Positions 25,912 through 35,811 of a DNA stretch of 64,000 nt are shown piece by piece (the first letter of the stretch is position 1; every line of letters starts with the position of its first letter). This stretch comes from Corynebacterium provencense (lineage in GTDB: Bacteria; Actinomycetota; Actinomycetes; Mycobacteriales; Mycobacteriaceae), in NCBI GenBank assembly GCA_900049755.1, contig LT160593.1, positions 523,269 to 587,268 on the forward strand. The letters run 5' to 3'. The translations under genes were made by a program, and so were the position numbers. The notes under the pieces are model-generated. The model made no database searches. It saw only the letters and a list, made by a program, of their open reading frames with translations, and was not told where the DNA came from.

Positions 25912-27021
25912 ATGTCGACACTATCTCTTGACGCCGTGTCCTGCACCTACCCGGACGCCGCCCGACCGGCGCTCAACGACCTCAACATCACTGTCGGGGA
26001 CGGTGAGTTCCTGGTGCTCGTCGGCCCCTCCGGATGCGGGAAGTCCACGACACTGCGCATTCTCGCCGGCCTCGAGGACGCCACCTCCGGAACCGTCCGC
26101 ATCGACGGCCACGACGTCACCGACGTCTCCCCCCGGGAGCGGGACATCGCGATGGTCTTCCAGAACTATGCCCTCTACCCGCACATGACCGTCGCCGAGA
26201 ACATGGAGTTCTCGCTGAAACTGTCGAAGATGTCGAAGGACGAGCGGCGCAGGAAAGTCCGCGATACCGCGGAACTCCTCGGTCTCGGTGACCTCCTCGA
26301 CCGGAAGCCCAAGGCGCTCTCCGGAGGCCAGCGTCAGCGGGTGGCCATGGGAAGGGCCGTCGTCCGCGAACCGAAGGCCTTCCTCATGGACGAGCCGCTG
26401 TCCAACCTGGACGCCCGCCTTCGGGTGCAGATGAGGGCCGAGGTGTCGCGGCTGAGTCGCCAGCTCGGCGTGACGACCGTCTACGTCACCCATGACCAGA
26501 CCGAGGCCATGACGATGGGCGACAGGGTCGCCGTCCTCCGGGACGGGAACCTGCAGCAGGTCGCCGCCCCCGGGGAACTGTACGACAGGCCGGCCAATGT
26601 CTTCGTCGCCGGATTCATCGGCTCTCCGGCAATGAGTTTCTTCACTGTCCCTGTCTCGTCCCCGGGTGTGCTGTTCCTCGGCCAGCTGGTACTGCCGCTG
26701 TCCGGGATGACACGGGCCGGTGAGGCCGTCCCGCCGCGCGTCACCGTGGGACTGCGGCCCGAGGACGTGACGGTGTGTTCGCAGGGGGAGCAGGCGGATC
26801 TGCAGCTGACCGTGACCGCTGTCGAGGTCCTCGGGTCGGACGCCTACATCTACGGGACCGTGAAACTGGACGCCGTCGCCGGACCGGAGAAACTCGTCGT
26901 CCGTGTGGACGGCCGCAGCCATCCGCAGGTGGGGGAGACAGTGCCGGTACGGATCGACAGCAGCCGCATACACCTGTTCGACGGTGACTCCGGGGTGAGG
27001 ATCAACGGGGCGGTCAGCTGA
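25912..27021 (+). CDS. ugpC: ABC transporter ATP-binding protein, UgpC/MsmK-like
   Basis: 369 residues from the ATG at 25912 after AAGGAA. Walker A GPSGCGKST near residue 40, Q-loop FQNYALYPHM, signature LSGGQRQRVAMGRA, Walker B AFLMDEPLSNLD, and the switch His in VTHDQTEAMT. The C-terminal TOBE-type domain (VTVGLRPEDV) is that of the sugar/glycerol-phosphate importer class. It faces the minus-strand operon of two permeases, a binding protein and a phosphodiesterase, which otherwise lacks an ATPase, so it most likely energises that system. The symbol rests on family and context, not on proven substrate. Confidence 0.85.
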   Translation: MSTLSLDAVSCTYPDAARPALNDLNITVGDGEFLVLVGPSGCGKSTTLRILAGLEDATSGTVRIDGHDVTDVSPRERDIAMVFQNYALYPHMTVAENMEFSLKLSKMSKDERRRKVRDTAELLGLGDLLDRKPKALSGGQRQRVAMGRAVVREPKAFLMDEPLSNLDARLRVQMRAEVSRLSRQLGVTTVYVTHDQTEAMTMGDRVAVLRDGNLQQVAAPGELYDRPANVFVAGFIGSPAMSFFTVPVSSPGVLFLGQLVLPLSGMTRAGEAVPPRVTVGLRPEDVTVCSQGEQADLQLTVTAVEVLGSDAYIYGTVKLDAVAGPEKLVVRVDGRSHPQVGETVPVRIDSSRIHLFDGDSGVRINGAVS

Positions 27022-27073
27022 CCGGCACCACACACGGACCCTAGGGACGGACCCTGCGGACGGACCCTAGGGA

Positions 27074-27118
27074 CGGACAATGCCCCGGCCCCTCGTCGGA
27101 GGGCCGGGGCATTGTCCG
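27074..27118. terminator. Bidirectional terminator-type hairpin
   Basis: A perfect 18-bp inverted repeat (27074-27091 with 27101-27118) lies between the convergent ATPase and phosphodiesterase genes. There is no T-tract, but stem strength and position suggest it ends both transcripts. Short repeats of GGACCCTAGGGACG precede it. Confidence 0.75.
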
Positions 27119-27162
27119 GCGGGTGGCTCCCGCCGGTCAGGCTCGTCAGTCAGGCTCTTCAG

Positions 27163-28446
27163 TCAGGCGAGGAGCTCGTCGAGAGCCGTTCCCCATGAGG
27201 TGGGAAGGTCAACGCCCAGCACCCGGGCGAAGGTGGGAGCTTCGTCGAGGACAGGACGGCGTCCGGCGTCCGCCCCGGGGATGAATGCGGGCCCCGTGGC
27301 GTAGAAGACAGGCTGGTTGCCCTGTCCCGGATTGTGCCCGTGGTTACCGAGGTTTCCCCCGAAGTCCGGGTCCCCGCGGCGGACGATGACGCGACGGTCG
27401 AGTGCCCCGCCGACGATCACGCCGGGGTGTGATTCGACGATCCAGGTGAAAGGTCCGTCGAGCCCGTAGAGTCGCCGGGCCTCTTCGGCGGTGAGGATCT
27501 CGCGGATGCGGTATTTCGGGTCGGAGACGAGCTCGTCGAGGACGTCCTCGATCTCCCGGAGACGCTGGGGGGACAGACCGTCGCGGACGAACAGCTGGCC
27601 TGACAGTCCCGCACTGTGCAGGTAGATGTCCCAGTCAACCAGCTCATTGTTCTCGTCGGTGGTCAGCAGTCCCCGTTCCCGGAAGAGGACGTTGAGGTTG
27701 GTGTGCTGGACGGTGGCGAGCTGTCCGTGGTCGGAGACCATCACGATGTTCGTCTCTTCGGCACGGCCGGAGTCGTCCAGGGCGCCGAGAATGACGCCGA
27801 GGCGGACATCGAGGATGTCGAGGGCCTCCCTGACGTGGGGACCGTCCGGGCCGTACCGGTGGCGCGCCGCATCCAGCTCCACCAGGTGGAGGAAGACCAC
27901 TTCGGGGCTGTCCTCCCGGAAAATGTCGGCGGTGACCGCGGCGGCGAAGGGACCGTGGTTGGTCTTGCTGCCGTACTCGATGAGGTCACGGTGCCGGTCG
28001 TAGAGCTCCCAGCCCCGTTCGGAGGTGGCGGCACGGTAGGTCGCTTCGACGCCGCCGGTCCGGTCGAAGTTCCCGAGTTCGGGTACGACGATGTCGAACG
28101 GGGCGCCGGCAGTCACCGGCCAGTCCACGACGGCGACGCGGTAGCCGGCGGCTGCGGCGGCGTCGAGCACGGTCGGCACCTTGATGTAGGAGTAGTCCCA
28201 GAACCAGTCCGGGTGGTCGATGCCGGGCTGCATGAGGACGTTGTTGAAGATACCGGTCCGGGCGGGCGGGCAGCCGGTGATCTGGGCGGAGTGGACAGGG
28301 TAGGTGAGGGTGGGGAACACCGATTCGATCTGCGCCGTGGCGGCGTTGTCGATCAGCCGTGCGAAGTTCGGCAGTGTGCGCGCGTACTCGATGTCGACGT
28401 CCTCCATGGCGTCCACGGAAATGACTGTCAGCCGTGCCTTGTTCAT
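27163..28446 (-). CDS. Alkaline-phosphatase-superfamily nucleotide pyrophosphatase/phosphodiesterase
   Basis: 427 residues; the ATG at 28446 overlaps the stop of the binding-protein gene by four bases (ATGA). Metal ligands of the family are visible: an early Asp in ISVDAMED, the nucleophile Thr in FPTLTYPVHSAQITG, an Asp/His pair in VSDHGQL, and a late His in GNHGHNPGQ. No signal peptide, so it probably acts in the cytoplasm. Enzymes of this type split phosphodiesters such as nucleotide-sugar or glycerophospho compounds. Coupling to the ABC importer suggests it cleaves the imported phosphodiester (inference). Confidence 0.85.
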   Translation of the reverse strand: MNKARLTVISVDAMEDVDIEYARTLPNFARLIDNAATAQIESVFPTLTYPVHSAQITGCPPARTGIFNNVLMQPGIDHPDWFWDYSYIKVPTVLDAAAAAGYRVAVVDWPVTAGAPFDIVVPELGNFDRTGGVEATYRAATSERGWELYDRHRDLIEYGSKTNHGPFAAAVTADIFREDSPEVVFLHLVELDAARHRYGPDGPHVREALDILDVRLGVILGALDDSGRAEETNIVMVSDHGQLATVQHTNLNVLFRERGLLTTDENNELVDWDIYLHSAGLSGQLFVRDGLSPQRLREIEDVLDELVSDPKYRIREILTAEEARRLYGLDGPFTWIVESHPGVIVGGALDRRVIVRRGDPDFGGNLGNHGHNPGQGNQPVFYATGPAFIPGADAGRRPVLDEAPTFARVLGVDLPTSWGTALDELLA

Positions 28447-29831
28447 GCGTTCACCTTCGCGATCGTGTCGATGTACTTGCCCATGCTCTCTTCCAGGGTG
28501 GCGGCCAGGGCCGTGACCTGGGCGGAGGGGTCGGCGTTGTCTCCGTAGACTGCCGCCATGCTCTTGTTGATCTCCTGGACAGGGCCTTCCCACCAGCTGA
28601 CCGGATCCGCGGTCTGGGCGTTCCTGACCTGGTCGAAGGCGGTCTTGTAGTTCGGGTCCTCCTTGACCAGCTGCTTGACGATGGTGGTGTCCTGAGCGGC
28701 GGTGACGATGGGAAGGTACCCGGTGTCGCGGTGCCACTGGGCGGACTTCTCCGGCTGGGCGAGGAAGCGGAGCAGTTCGGCACAGGCGTCCTGGCGGTCC
28801 TGGGACTCGGCCTTGACGATGGACAGGCCGGATCCGCCGGTGGGTACCTTCGGGCCGGCGGTGTCCTTGCCGAGCATGAACGCTGTCCCGATGTTGAACT
28901 TCGCCGTCTTCTTCGCCCCGGTCAGGGACGCGGTCGATCCGTGGGCTGCAGCGGCGACCCCGGTGGTGAAGTCGGTCATCGCTTCACCGGCCATGTACCC
29001 GAACTTGTCCTTGTGGATGAAGTTTCTGGTCCAGTCGAGCCATTCGACAGCGGGGCCGTCGGCGACGGTGATCTTGTCGGCGGTGGAGAACTTCCCTCCC
29101 CAGGCCCACAGCTGGGACTGTCCGAACCACTGGTCCTCGGCGCCGAAGGCGAAGGCCTTCAGCGGGTTGCCCCCGACCTTGATCTTCAGGAGTTCCGGGG
29201 CCATCTCCGCGTACTCGTACCAGCTCTTCGGGCCGGTCTCCGGGAGACCGGCTTCGGCGAACCTGTCCTTGTTGTAGTAGAAGAGCGGGGTGGAACGGGC
29301 GAAAGGAACGGCGAAGGTCTCGTCGCCGGCTTTTCCCTCTCCGACGTAGTTCTGCAGGTAGACGTCGAGTGACCAGTTGGCGTCGAAGTAGCGGTCCAGC
29401 GGGACGAGGGCGTCGGCCTGCCAGAACTGGATCCACCGGTGTTCAGGGAAGCAGACCAGGTCGGGGACCTCGCGGGCCTGCAGCGCTGCGGTGAACTTCT
29501 GGTTCAGGTCGTTGTAGTTGCCCTGGGACTGGGCGACGGCGTAGATGTCGGTCTGGGACCGGTTGAACTCGTCGAACAGTGCCTGGAGCGCTTCGAAGTT
29601 CGTTCCGGTGAAGGGTGCCCAGAAAAGGATGGCGGTGCGGTCCTTGAATTCCTGGGGCACCTCCATCGCCGCCTGGCGGAAGCCGTCACGGGTCGCTGCG
29701 CCGCCGGTGGCGGGAGCGCTTCCGGAGCTTGAGACGTTCACACAGGCGCTGAGGCCCAGGGAGGCTGCTCCGACGCCGAAGAGGCCGAGCAGTGAACGGC
29801 GGCTGAGGATGGGGCCGCGGTAGTCAGACAT
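28443..29831 (-). CDS. ugpB: ABC transporter substrate-binding lipoprotein, UgpB-like
   Basis: 462 residues. The N-terminus has a twin-arginine-type SRRSLLGLFG and a lipobox ending at Cys30 (LSAC), so it is an exported lipid-anchored binding protein, possibly Tat-dependent. The body has family 1 solute-binding features, including LVCFPEHRWIQFW, FARSTPLFYYNKDRFAEAGLPE and the LAQPEKSAQWHRDTGYLPI region. The closest described role is glycerol-3-phosphate or glycerophosphodiester uptake (UgpB), consistent with the adjacent phosphodiesterase. It follows the permease genes by 108 bp in the same operon. Confidence 0.87.
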   Translation of the reverse strand: MSDYRGPILSRRSLLGLFGVGAASLGLSACVNVSSSGSAPATGGAATRDGFRQAAMEVPQEFKDRTAILFWAPFTGTNFEALQALFDEFNRSQTDIYAVAQSQGNYNDLNQKFTAALQAREVPDLVCFPEHRWIQFWQADALVPLDRYFDANWSLDVYLQNYVGEGKAGDETFAVPFARSTPLFYYNKDRFAEAGLPETGPKSWYEYAEMAPELLKIKVGGNPLKAFAFGAEDQWFGQSQLWAWGGKFSTADKITVADGPAVEWLDWTRNFIHKDKFGYMAGEAMTDFTTGVAAAAHGSTASLTGAKKTAKFNIGTAFMLGKDTAGPKVPTGGSGLSIVKAESQDRQDACAELLRFLAQPEKSAQWHRDTGYLPIVTAAQDTTIVKQLVKEDPNYKTAFDQVRNAQTADPVSWWEGPVQEINKSMAAVYGDNADPSAQVTALAATLEESMGKYIDTIAKVNA

Positions 29832-29939
29832 GGGGGTAAAGGATCCTTCTCGGTGATAGTTGATTGCGGGTGGTACGTGTGGTCGGTGTCGGCGGGCCGA
29901 ACGGGGGCGTCCGGCAGGTCCTGCCCTGATCGGCCCTGA

Positions 29940-30878
29940 TCAGCCTTTGAGCGCTCCGGCGCTGATTCCGCCGATGATCTTCTTCTGGGCGAAGAAGAAA
30001 AGGAGGAGCATCGGGAGGGAGACGATGACGGCTCCCGCCATCACCGCGCCCCAGTTGGTGTAGCCCTCCTGGCTCTGCAGGAACTGGAGCCCGATCGGCA
30101 GCGTCCTCATGTCCACCGTGCTGGTGGCGATCAGTGGCCAGACGTAGCTGTTCCACTTGCCCATGAACACGATGAGCGCTGCCGTGACAGCCATGGGGAC
30201 ACAGATCGGCAGGATGACGGAGAACAGCTGGCGCAGATGACCGGCACCGTCGATACGGGCGGAGTCGAGGAGTTCCTTCGGGATCTGCCGCATCTGCTGG
30301 TAGAGCAGGAACATTGCGAATGCGGTGCCGATGTCCGGCACGATCAGGCCCTGGTAGGTGTTCAGCCAGCCGAGCTGGGAGATGGTGATGTAGTTGACGA
30401 GCAGGGTGACGTGCCCCGGCAGCATCATGGATCCGAGGATCAGGACGAACAGCGGTCCCTTGAAGGGGATACGCATGAACGCGAAGGCGTAGGCGGAGAA
30501 CACCGCCAGCACCATCTCCAGGACGGTGCCGACCAGACTGGTGACGACCGAGTTGACGAAGAACCTTCCGAAAGGCGCAGTCCGCCAGGCCTCGACGAAG
30601 CCCTGCCACGTCGGTGACCCGGGGATCCAGTTGATCGGCCAGGAGTAGATGTCGGACTGCGACTTCACCGCCGAGCTGAACATCCAGTACAGCGGGACCG
30701 AGAAGGTGAGGGCGGTGACCACCAGGAGGATGTAGAGGGCGGTCCGGGACAGTACCGACCGGGCCCGGCGGCTCCGGGCGTTGCGCAGTTCACCGGGAAG
30801 GCCGCTTCCGGGGGTTCCGTCTCCGGGTGTGCCGGTGAGGTCACCGACCGGTGCGGTGACGGGGGTGGTGGTTGACAT
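29940..30878 (-). CDS. ugpE: ABC transporter permease, UgpE-like
   Basis: 312 residues from the ATG at 30878, two bases after the upstream permease's stop; an alternative long frame runs into that gene. Six hydrophobic segments. The EAA loop (PKELLDSARIDGAGHLRQLFSVILP) that docks on the ATPase is clear near residue 205. The C-terminal PMLLLFFFAQKKIIGG tail ends in Gly-Ala-Leu-Lys-Gly, characteristic of the MalG/UgpE group. Partner of the UgpA-like permease. Confidence 0.88.
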   Translation of the reverse strand: MSTTTPVTAPVGDLTGTPGDGTPGSGLPGELRNARSRRARSVLSRTALYILLVVTALTFSVPLYWMFSSAVKSQSDIYSWPINWIPGSPTWQGFVEAWRTAPFGRFFVNSVVTSLVGTVLEMVLAVFSAYAFAFMRIPFKGPLFVLILGSMMLPGHVTLLVNYITISQLGWLNTYQGLIVPDIGTAFAMFLLYQQMRQIPKELLDSARIDGAGHLRQLFSVILPICVPMAVTAALIVFMGKWNSYVWPLIATSTVDMRTLPIGLQFLQSQEGYTNWGAVMAGAVIVSLPMLLLFFFAQKKIIGGISAGALKG

Positions 30879-30880
30879 GG

Positions 30881-31828
30881 TTAATCCGCACTCCTTCTGG
30901 CGTAGCGCATCTGCAGGACGGTGACGACCATCAGGAAGACGAAGAGGACCATCGACTGCGCGGCGGAGCTGCCGATGTCGAAGTTGTGGAAGGCTTCCTC
31001 GTACACGGACCAGGTCAGGGTGGACGACGAGACCCCGGGGCCACCGGAGGTCAGGGTGGCGATGATGTCGAAGGCCTGCGCGCTGGAGATGATGCCGGTG
31101 CACACGAGGAAGAACGTCACCGGGCGGAGCAGGGGCAGGGTGACGTCGCGGAACAGTCGCCACCCGGAGGCTCCGTCGACGGACGCCGCCTCGTAGATTT
31201 CCCGGGGCAGGTCGAGTATCGCCGTGTAGTAGATGATCGCGACGAAGCCGACCTGCTGCCACGAGTAGGCGATGATGACGGCCCAGAGTGACCACTGTGA
31301 GGTCGAGGTCCACTGCGGGGAGTCGAGACCGACGAGGCCGAACAGCCACCGGCTCAGACCGTAGTTGGGGTCGAACATGAACAGCCACATGATGCCGACC
31401 ACGGCCCCCGGGATCATGTGCGGTGCGAAGGTCAGGGTCCGTGCGAGACCCGAGAACTTCAGCCGGCGGGACAGGAGCATCCCGATGCCGAGACCTCCGA
31501 CGAGAGTTCCGGCGACTGTGACGAAGGTGAAGACGACGGTGTTCCGCAGAACGGTCATGAACTCGGCGTCATGCAGGAGGTCGGCGTAGTTCTTCAGTCC
31601 CACCCACTGCATGGTCGGGCTGATCATGTCCCAGTCGACGAAGCTGAAGAATGCGTTGTACAGGGTGGGCCAGTACGAGAAGACGAGAATAATTCCGAGA
31701 TTGGGCCCTATGAACAGCAGGAAAAGGAGCGACTCCTTCCATGAGTACTTTATTTTTCGTTTCCGGGGATGCGCGGGTTCTGCGTTCCCGGACTCCGGCG
31801 GTCTGTTTCTCGTGGAAACCAGTGACAT
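30881..31828 (-). CDS. ugpA: ABC transporter permease, UgpA-like
   Basis: 315 residues, ATG at 31828, with GAGAAAAG upstream. A basic N-terminal cytoplasmic segment precedes six hydrophobic segments. The EAA loop (PREIYEAASVDGASGWRLFRDVTLPLL) lies near residue 215, and the first periplasmic loop carries FVDWDM...WVGLKNY as in MalF/UgpA permeases. First gene of the operon ugpA-ugpE-ugpB-phosphodiesterase; the order A-E-B with a separate ATPase resembles corynebacterial ugpAEBC. Confidence 0.88.
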   Translation of the reverse strand: MSLVSTRNRPPESGNAEPAHPRKRKIKYSWKESLLFLLFIGPNLGIILVFSYWPTLYNAFFSFVDWDMISPTMQWVGLKNYADLLHDAEFMTVLRNTVVFTFVTVAGTLVGGLGIGMLLSRRLKFSGLARTLTFAPHMIPGAVVGIMWLFMFDPNYGLSRWLFGLVGLDSPQWTSTSQWSLWAVIIAYSWQQVGFVAIIYYTAILDLPREIYEAASVDGASGWRLFRDVTLPLLRPVTFFLVCTGIISSAQAFDIIATLTSGGPGVSSSTLTWSVYEEAFHNFDIGSSAAQSMVLFVFLMVVTVLQMRYARRSAD

Positions 31829-32111
31829 CGTTGTACTGCTTTTCTCTCAGGTCAACGAGATTCGAGGTATCGGTCGTTAAGCGGTCTGGTGTCAGGAAAT
31901 GCTGAACGAATGACGGCACACGAAAACGCGCACGTCAGTGCGTAGAACCACTGTGGTCGCACCCGTGCTCCGTCGTTCGGGCTACCACAACGATATTCTC
32001 CGCCGAATCGAATTGCAGTAGCCGACCGGGAAGATTCACCATGAGTTCATGACGGTTATTCCGGGGTGAATTCACATGGATCGGAAGTGTCTGAGAAGAG
32101 AATCCCCGGGG
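31829..32111. other. Promoter region of the ugp-like operon
   Basis: 283 bp between the UgpA-like start and the end of the UbiB-like gene. It is AT-richer than its surroundings, particularly 31890-32060. No gene is visible. I could not define a -10/-35 pair or a PHO-type direct repeat with confidence. Confidence 0.5.
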
Positions 32112-34367
32112 TCAGAACTCCTGCGGTCCCGTGCCCGTACCGGACCCCTGCCCGGACCCCTGCCCGGGACGGAAGAGCACCATCGCCACGGTCCGCAGGG
32201 ACATGAGGAAACCGCAGAACAGCACCACGTACCCCATCGCAGCATGCCAGGTCAGCCTCTCGACGAGTACCGGTCCACCGTCGCCGAACGCGATGAGCAT
32301 GACCCCGCCCAGCACACATGCCCCGGCGACCAGCGCCACGGTGACCTGCTGCAGCAGTCCGGTCAGGAAAGCCCTGTCACCGGGGTTCCGGAACAGTCTC
32401 ATACTCACCGACAACCTCCCCTCCTGCAGGTCATCGGCGATACCCGAGACCCTGCGGGGCAGGTCGCGCAGCAGCGGGAGGGATTCCAGGAGCATCCCCT
32501 CCGCGGCGTCCTTCAACCCCCCGGGACGGAACTGCTCCCGTACGAGCCTGCTGCCTTCCGTACGCGCGGTGTCCACCAGCGGATAGTCGGGGTCCAGGAC
32601 ACGCAGTGTCCCCTCGAGCTCGGCGAGACTACGCAACGCCACCGCCACGGTCTCCGGCACGACCAGCCGGTAGTTGCTGAACATCCTGGTCAGCTGGGTG
32701 AACAGTGCGGTGCCCCCGCCACGACGGACGCCGCCACGGTACCTGGCCAGCAGTACCCCGACGGACCGCTGGAGGGCCCTGACGTCAAGGTCGTCGGGGC
32801 GGTCCATCAGTCCGAGCAGTGCATCGGTGAGGATCCGCGAGTCCCCGTGGTCGATGGCGGCGAAGACGGAGGCCAGCGCCGTACGGTCCCCGGCGTCCAG
32901 GTGTCCCACCGCGCCGAAGTCGAGCATCCCCAGCCCGGTCTCGCGCACGGTTGTCTCCTGCGTGGACGAGGACGCCTCAAGCGTCACCGGGCCGAGATGT
33001 CCGGACCGGTCCCGGGAGGAGCCTGACTGTACCGTCACGTCGTGCATGAGCAGGATGTTGCCCGGGTGGGGGTCAGCCTGGAACACCCCGTGGCCCATCA
33101 TCTGCCGCAGGGACGACGCCATCAGCAGATCCCCGAGCCTCCTGCGGTCCTCCGCGGACATCGCCGCGAGTTCCCCGCCGGCCGATCCCAGCGGGGTGCC
33201 GGTCAGCTCGTCCATCACCAGCAGACGGCGGGACGAGTACCGGTCGTGGACCTCCGGCATCACCATCCCGGTCGCGGCGACAGGTTCCGCCATCTGCCGC
33301 ATGTTCGACGCCTCCGTGCGGTAGTCCAGTTCCTCGGCCAGGGTCGCCGTGAAGGACGCCGCCAGCCGGTACAGGCCCATCTCCCGGGCCCACCGGGTCG
33401 ACCGTTCCAGTCGGGCGCAGATCCGCATGACGATGTCGGAGTCCCTGGTCACCTCCTCGACCACGCCGGGACGCTGCACCTTCAGGACCACAGGGGTTCC
33501 GTCCCGGAGCCGGGCCCGGTGGACCTGGGCGACGGACGCCGCGGCCATCGGCTCGTGGTCGACCCCGGCGAAGACCTTCTCCGGGTCCTCGCCCAGGGCG
33601 TCCTCCAGGGCGTCCCTGATCACCGGCCACGGTGCGGGTGAGGCGGAGGTCTGCAGGCGCGCCAGTTCCCGGGTGAACTCCGGAGGCAGTGAGGCCTCCC
33701 GGGTGGACAGGTTCTGTCCCAGTTTGACGAAAGTCGTCCCGCACTCCTCCAGGGCCTCCCGGAATGAGCGGGCGAGTCGGGCGGTCCGGTCGGAGTGCCC
33801 GTCACCGGACCTCTCCCCGGACCTGCCACCGGGGAACAGGGACCGTCCGGAGGTCAGACCGTGCCTGACGAACACTGCGGCGACCTCCCGGTAGCGCCGG
33901 TTGCGTGCCCTGGCGTCCCTCAGACCGGACAACCGGGCCAGCGGACCGCCCCCCAGTCCCACGGAACCGGTGGGCACCACCAGCTCCAGCACGGTCAGAG
34001 CCGCCGCCCCGAACCCCAGCATCCACAGCAGGGCGATGCCCGCCAGAATCACGGCGGGGCCCGGGTCCACGGAATCGCCCCAGCTGCCGTCCCCGTCACC
34101 TCCACTGAAGAACTGACGTACCGCCAGGTAGACCAGCCCGCCGGTCGCCAGGGACACGGCCAGTGCCACCAGCAGTGACCGTGGCCGACCCACCGGCACG
34201 CCGAGGATCCTGCGCATCACGGTCGCCAGCAGCCAGGTCACCGCGGCGAGGGCCACCACACCGACGACGAGCAGAAGAGGCACCAGCAGCCAGGTGGCGA
34301 CCGAGGCGGTACCGGTACCCGCGGCCGTCGCCGGGTACGGTGAAACTGTCGACACGTCAGTCAGCAT
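32112..34367 (-). CDS. ABC1/UbiB-family atypical kinase, membrane-anchored
   Basis: 751 residues from the ATG at 34367; the frame is open further upstream but would enter the divergent gene. Three hydrophobic segments occupy the first 190 residues. The ABC1 domain follows with the family KxGQ motif ([11 protein letters not shown]), the Ala-rich loop [13 protein letters not shown], the ATP-site Lys in VLKVQRPGV, the [10 protein letters not shown] catalytic/metal segment and the [10 protein letters not shown] metal Asp. Two hydrophobic segments end the protein. UbiB-type ATPases support quinone or membrane-lipid metabolism. Members with N-terminal membrane segments are common in actinobacteria; the exact role is unknown. 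Confidence 0.85.
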   Translation of the reverse strand: MLTDVSTVSPYPATAAGTGTASVATWLLVPLLLVVGVVALAAVTWLLATVMRRILGVPVGRPRSLLVALAVSLATGGLVYLAVRQFFSGGDGDGSWGDSVDPGPAVILAGIALLWMLGFGAAALTVLELVVPTGSVGLGGGPLARLSGLRDARARNRRYREVAAVFVRHGLTSGRSLFPGGRSGERSGDGHSDRTARLARSFREALEECGTTFVKLGQNLSTREASLPPEFTRELARLQTSASPAPWPVIRDALEDALGEDPEKVFAGVDHEPMAAASVAQVHRARLRDGTPVVLKVQRPGVVEEVTRDSDIVMRICARLERSTRWAREMGLYRLAASFTATLAEELDYRTEASNMRQMAEPVAATGMVMPEVHDRYSSRRLLVMDELTGTPLGSAGGELAAMSAEDRRRLGDLLMASSLRQMMGHGVFQADPHPGNILLMHDVTVQSGSSRDRSGHLGPVTLEASSSTQETTVRETGLGMLDFGAVGHLDAGDRTALASVFAAIDHGDSRILTDALLGLMDRPDDLDVRALQRSVGVLLARYRGGVRRGGGTALFTQLTRMFSNYRLVVPETVAVALRSLAELEGTLRVLDPDYPLVDTARTEGSRLVREQFRPGGLKDAAEGMLLESLPLLRDLPRRVSGIADDLQEGRLSVSMRLFRNPGDRAFLTGLLQQVTVALVAGACVLGGVMLIAFGDGGPVLVERLTWHAAMGYVVLFCGFLMSLRTVAMVLFRPGQGSGQGSGTGTGPQEF

Positions 34368-34434
34368 GGTTCTCAGGCTACCGGCGTAGTCACCCACCAC
34401 ACCGGCAACACGCACCACCCCCGAAAGGCCCCCT

Positions 34435-35811
34435 ATGACAGCCAACGGCGAGCCCGCACAGGTCCACCTCAATCTTTTCGTCAGCGGGTGCGGCCACCAC
34501 ACCGCCGCCTGGAGAGACTCAGGATCGGCCGTGGACAGGCTGGGGGACATCACTTTCTGGGAGGAGCTCGCACGCACGGCCGAGCGCGGCAGGATGGACG
34601 CCGTGTTCTTCCCCGACGGTCAGGCGGCACGCACTGACGCGCTCACCTCCGGGCCGACCTGGTTCCTCGAGCCGCTCACCACACTCTCAGCTGTCTCACG
34701 GGCGACGGAGCACATCGGACTGGTGGCGTCCGTGTCCTCCACCTTCTGGGACCCCTTCCACGTCGCCCGGATGGTCGCCAGCCTCGACCACATCTCCGGG
34801 GGACGCGCCGGGATCAACCTTGTGACCTCCCAGCTGGACGCCGAGGCCCGCAACCACGGGATGGACGCCCTGCCGAACCACGCCGTGCGTTACGCCCGGG
34901 CAGGGGAGTTCGCCGCAACCCTCGTGAAACTGTGGTCCTCCTGGCCGGCGGAGGCCGTCGTCGCCGACCGTCAGGGCGTGTACACGGACGTGTCACAGCT
35001 CAAGGCGGTCGACCACCACGACAGGTGGTTCTCGGTCGCCGGACCGTTGAACATCCCCGAACCCCCGCAGCACCGGCCCGTGGTGTTCCAGGCCGGGGTC
35101 TCCGAACCCGGCCGTGACCTTGCCGCCGCCTGGGCGGACGGGGTGTTCACCGTCGCCTGGGACGCACAGGGGGCCCGTGGTTTCCGCAGCGACGTCAGGG
35201 CACGGACAGCAGCGGTGGGGCGTGACCCTGACACCGTGAAGATCATGCCGGGGCTGGTCGTGTCCCTCGGGTCGACGGAGGAGGAGGCGCAGCGCCGCAG
35301 GCGGCACCTTGACGACCTCCTCAGTGTGGAGGACGGGCTCCGCGACCTCTCATCCTTCCTCGGCGTGGACGTCACCGGCTGGGACCCGGATTCGGTGGTT
35401 CCGGAACTTCCGCCGCTGAGCGGGACAGACGCGCCTGCGGGGCGCTACGCCCTGGTGCGGCACATCGTCGACCACACCGCCGTGCGCGGGGGCTCGTCCA
35501 CGGGAAGAGATGACCGACGGCGTCCCACCGTCAGGGAACTGCTGGGCTACCTGGCCGCCGGAGGGGGCCACGCCACCGTGGTGGGCACTCCGGAGCAGGT
35601 CGCCGACGAGATTCTCCGGTGGGTGGACTGTGGCGCGGCCGACGGTTTCAACATCATGCCCCCGTCCCTGCCGGACGACCTGACGGAGTTTGTCGACCAT
35701 GTGGTACCGCTGCTGCAGGCCAGGGGGCGTTTCCGCCGCGGATACGAGGGGAAGTACCTGCGGGACAACCTGCTGGGGCACCGGTCCACGGACGGGCGGT
35801 CACCGGCGTGA
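34435..35811 (+). CDS. NtaA/SnaA/DszA-family FMN-dependent monooxygenase
   Basis: 458 residues. Bacterial-luciferase TIM barrel of the nitrilotriacetate-monooxygenase A type: LNLFVSGCGHHTAAWR at the N-terminus, FFPDGQAARTD, the GINLVTSQLDAEARNHG segment typical of DszA/SnaA, and WADGVFTVAWD. Such enzymes oxidise sulfur- or nitrogen-containing substrates using FMNH2 from a separate reductase. Divergent from the UbiB-like gene. Its stop overlaps the GTG of the methyltransferase gene (GTGA), so the two are translationally coupled. Confidence 0.88.
   Translation: MTANGEPAQVHLNLFVSGCGHHTAAWRDSGSAVDRLGDITFWEELARTAERGRMDAVFFPDGQAARTDALTSGPTWFLEPLTTLSAVSRATEHIGLVASVSSTFWDPFHVARMVASLDHISGGRAGINLVTSQLDAEARNHGMDALPNHAVRYARAGEFAATLVKLWSSWPAEAVVADRQGVYTDVSQLKAVDHHDRWFSVAGPLNIPEPPQHRPVVFQAGVSEPGRDLAAAWADGVFTVAWDAQGARGFRSDVRARTAAVGRDPDTVKIMPGLVVSLGSTEEEAQRRRRHLDDLLSVEDGLRDLSSFLGVDVTGWDPDSVVPELPPLSGTDAPAGRYALVRHIVDHTAVRGGSSTGRDDRRRPTVRELLGYLAAGGGHATVVGTPEQVADEILRWVDCGAADGFNIMPPSLPDDLTEFVDHVVPLLQARGRFRRGYEGKYLRDNLLGHRSTDGRSPA

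Noticed and set aside
31800..31816. GTTTCTCGTGGAAAC as a third parS site
   Set aside because: The core is altered and has odd length, and it sits within the UgpA-like coding start; not comparable with the two exact copies.
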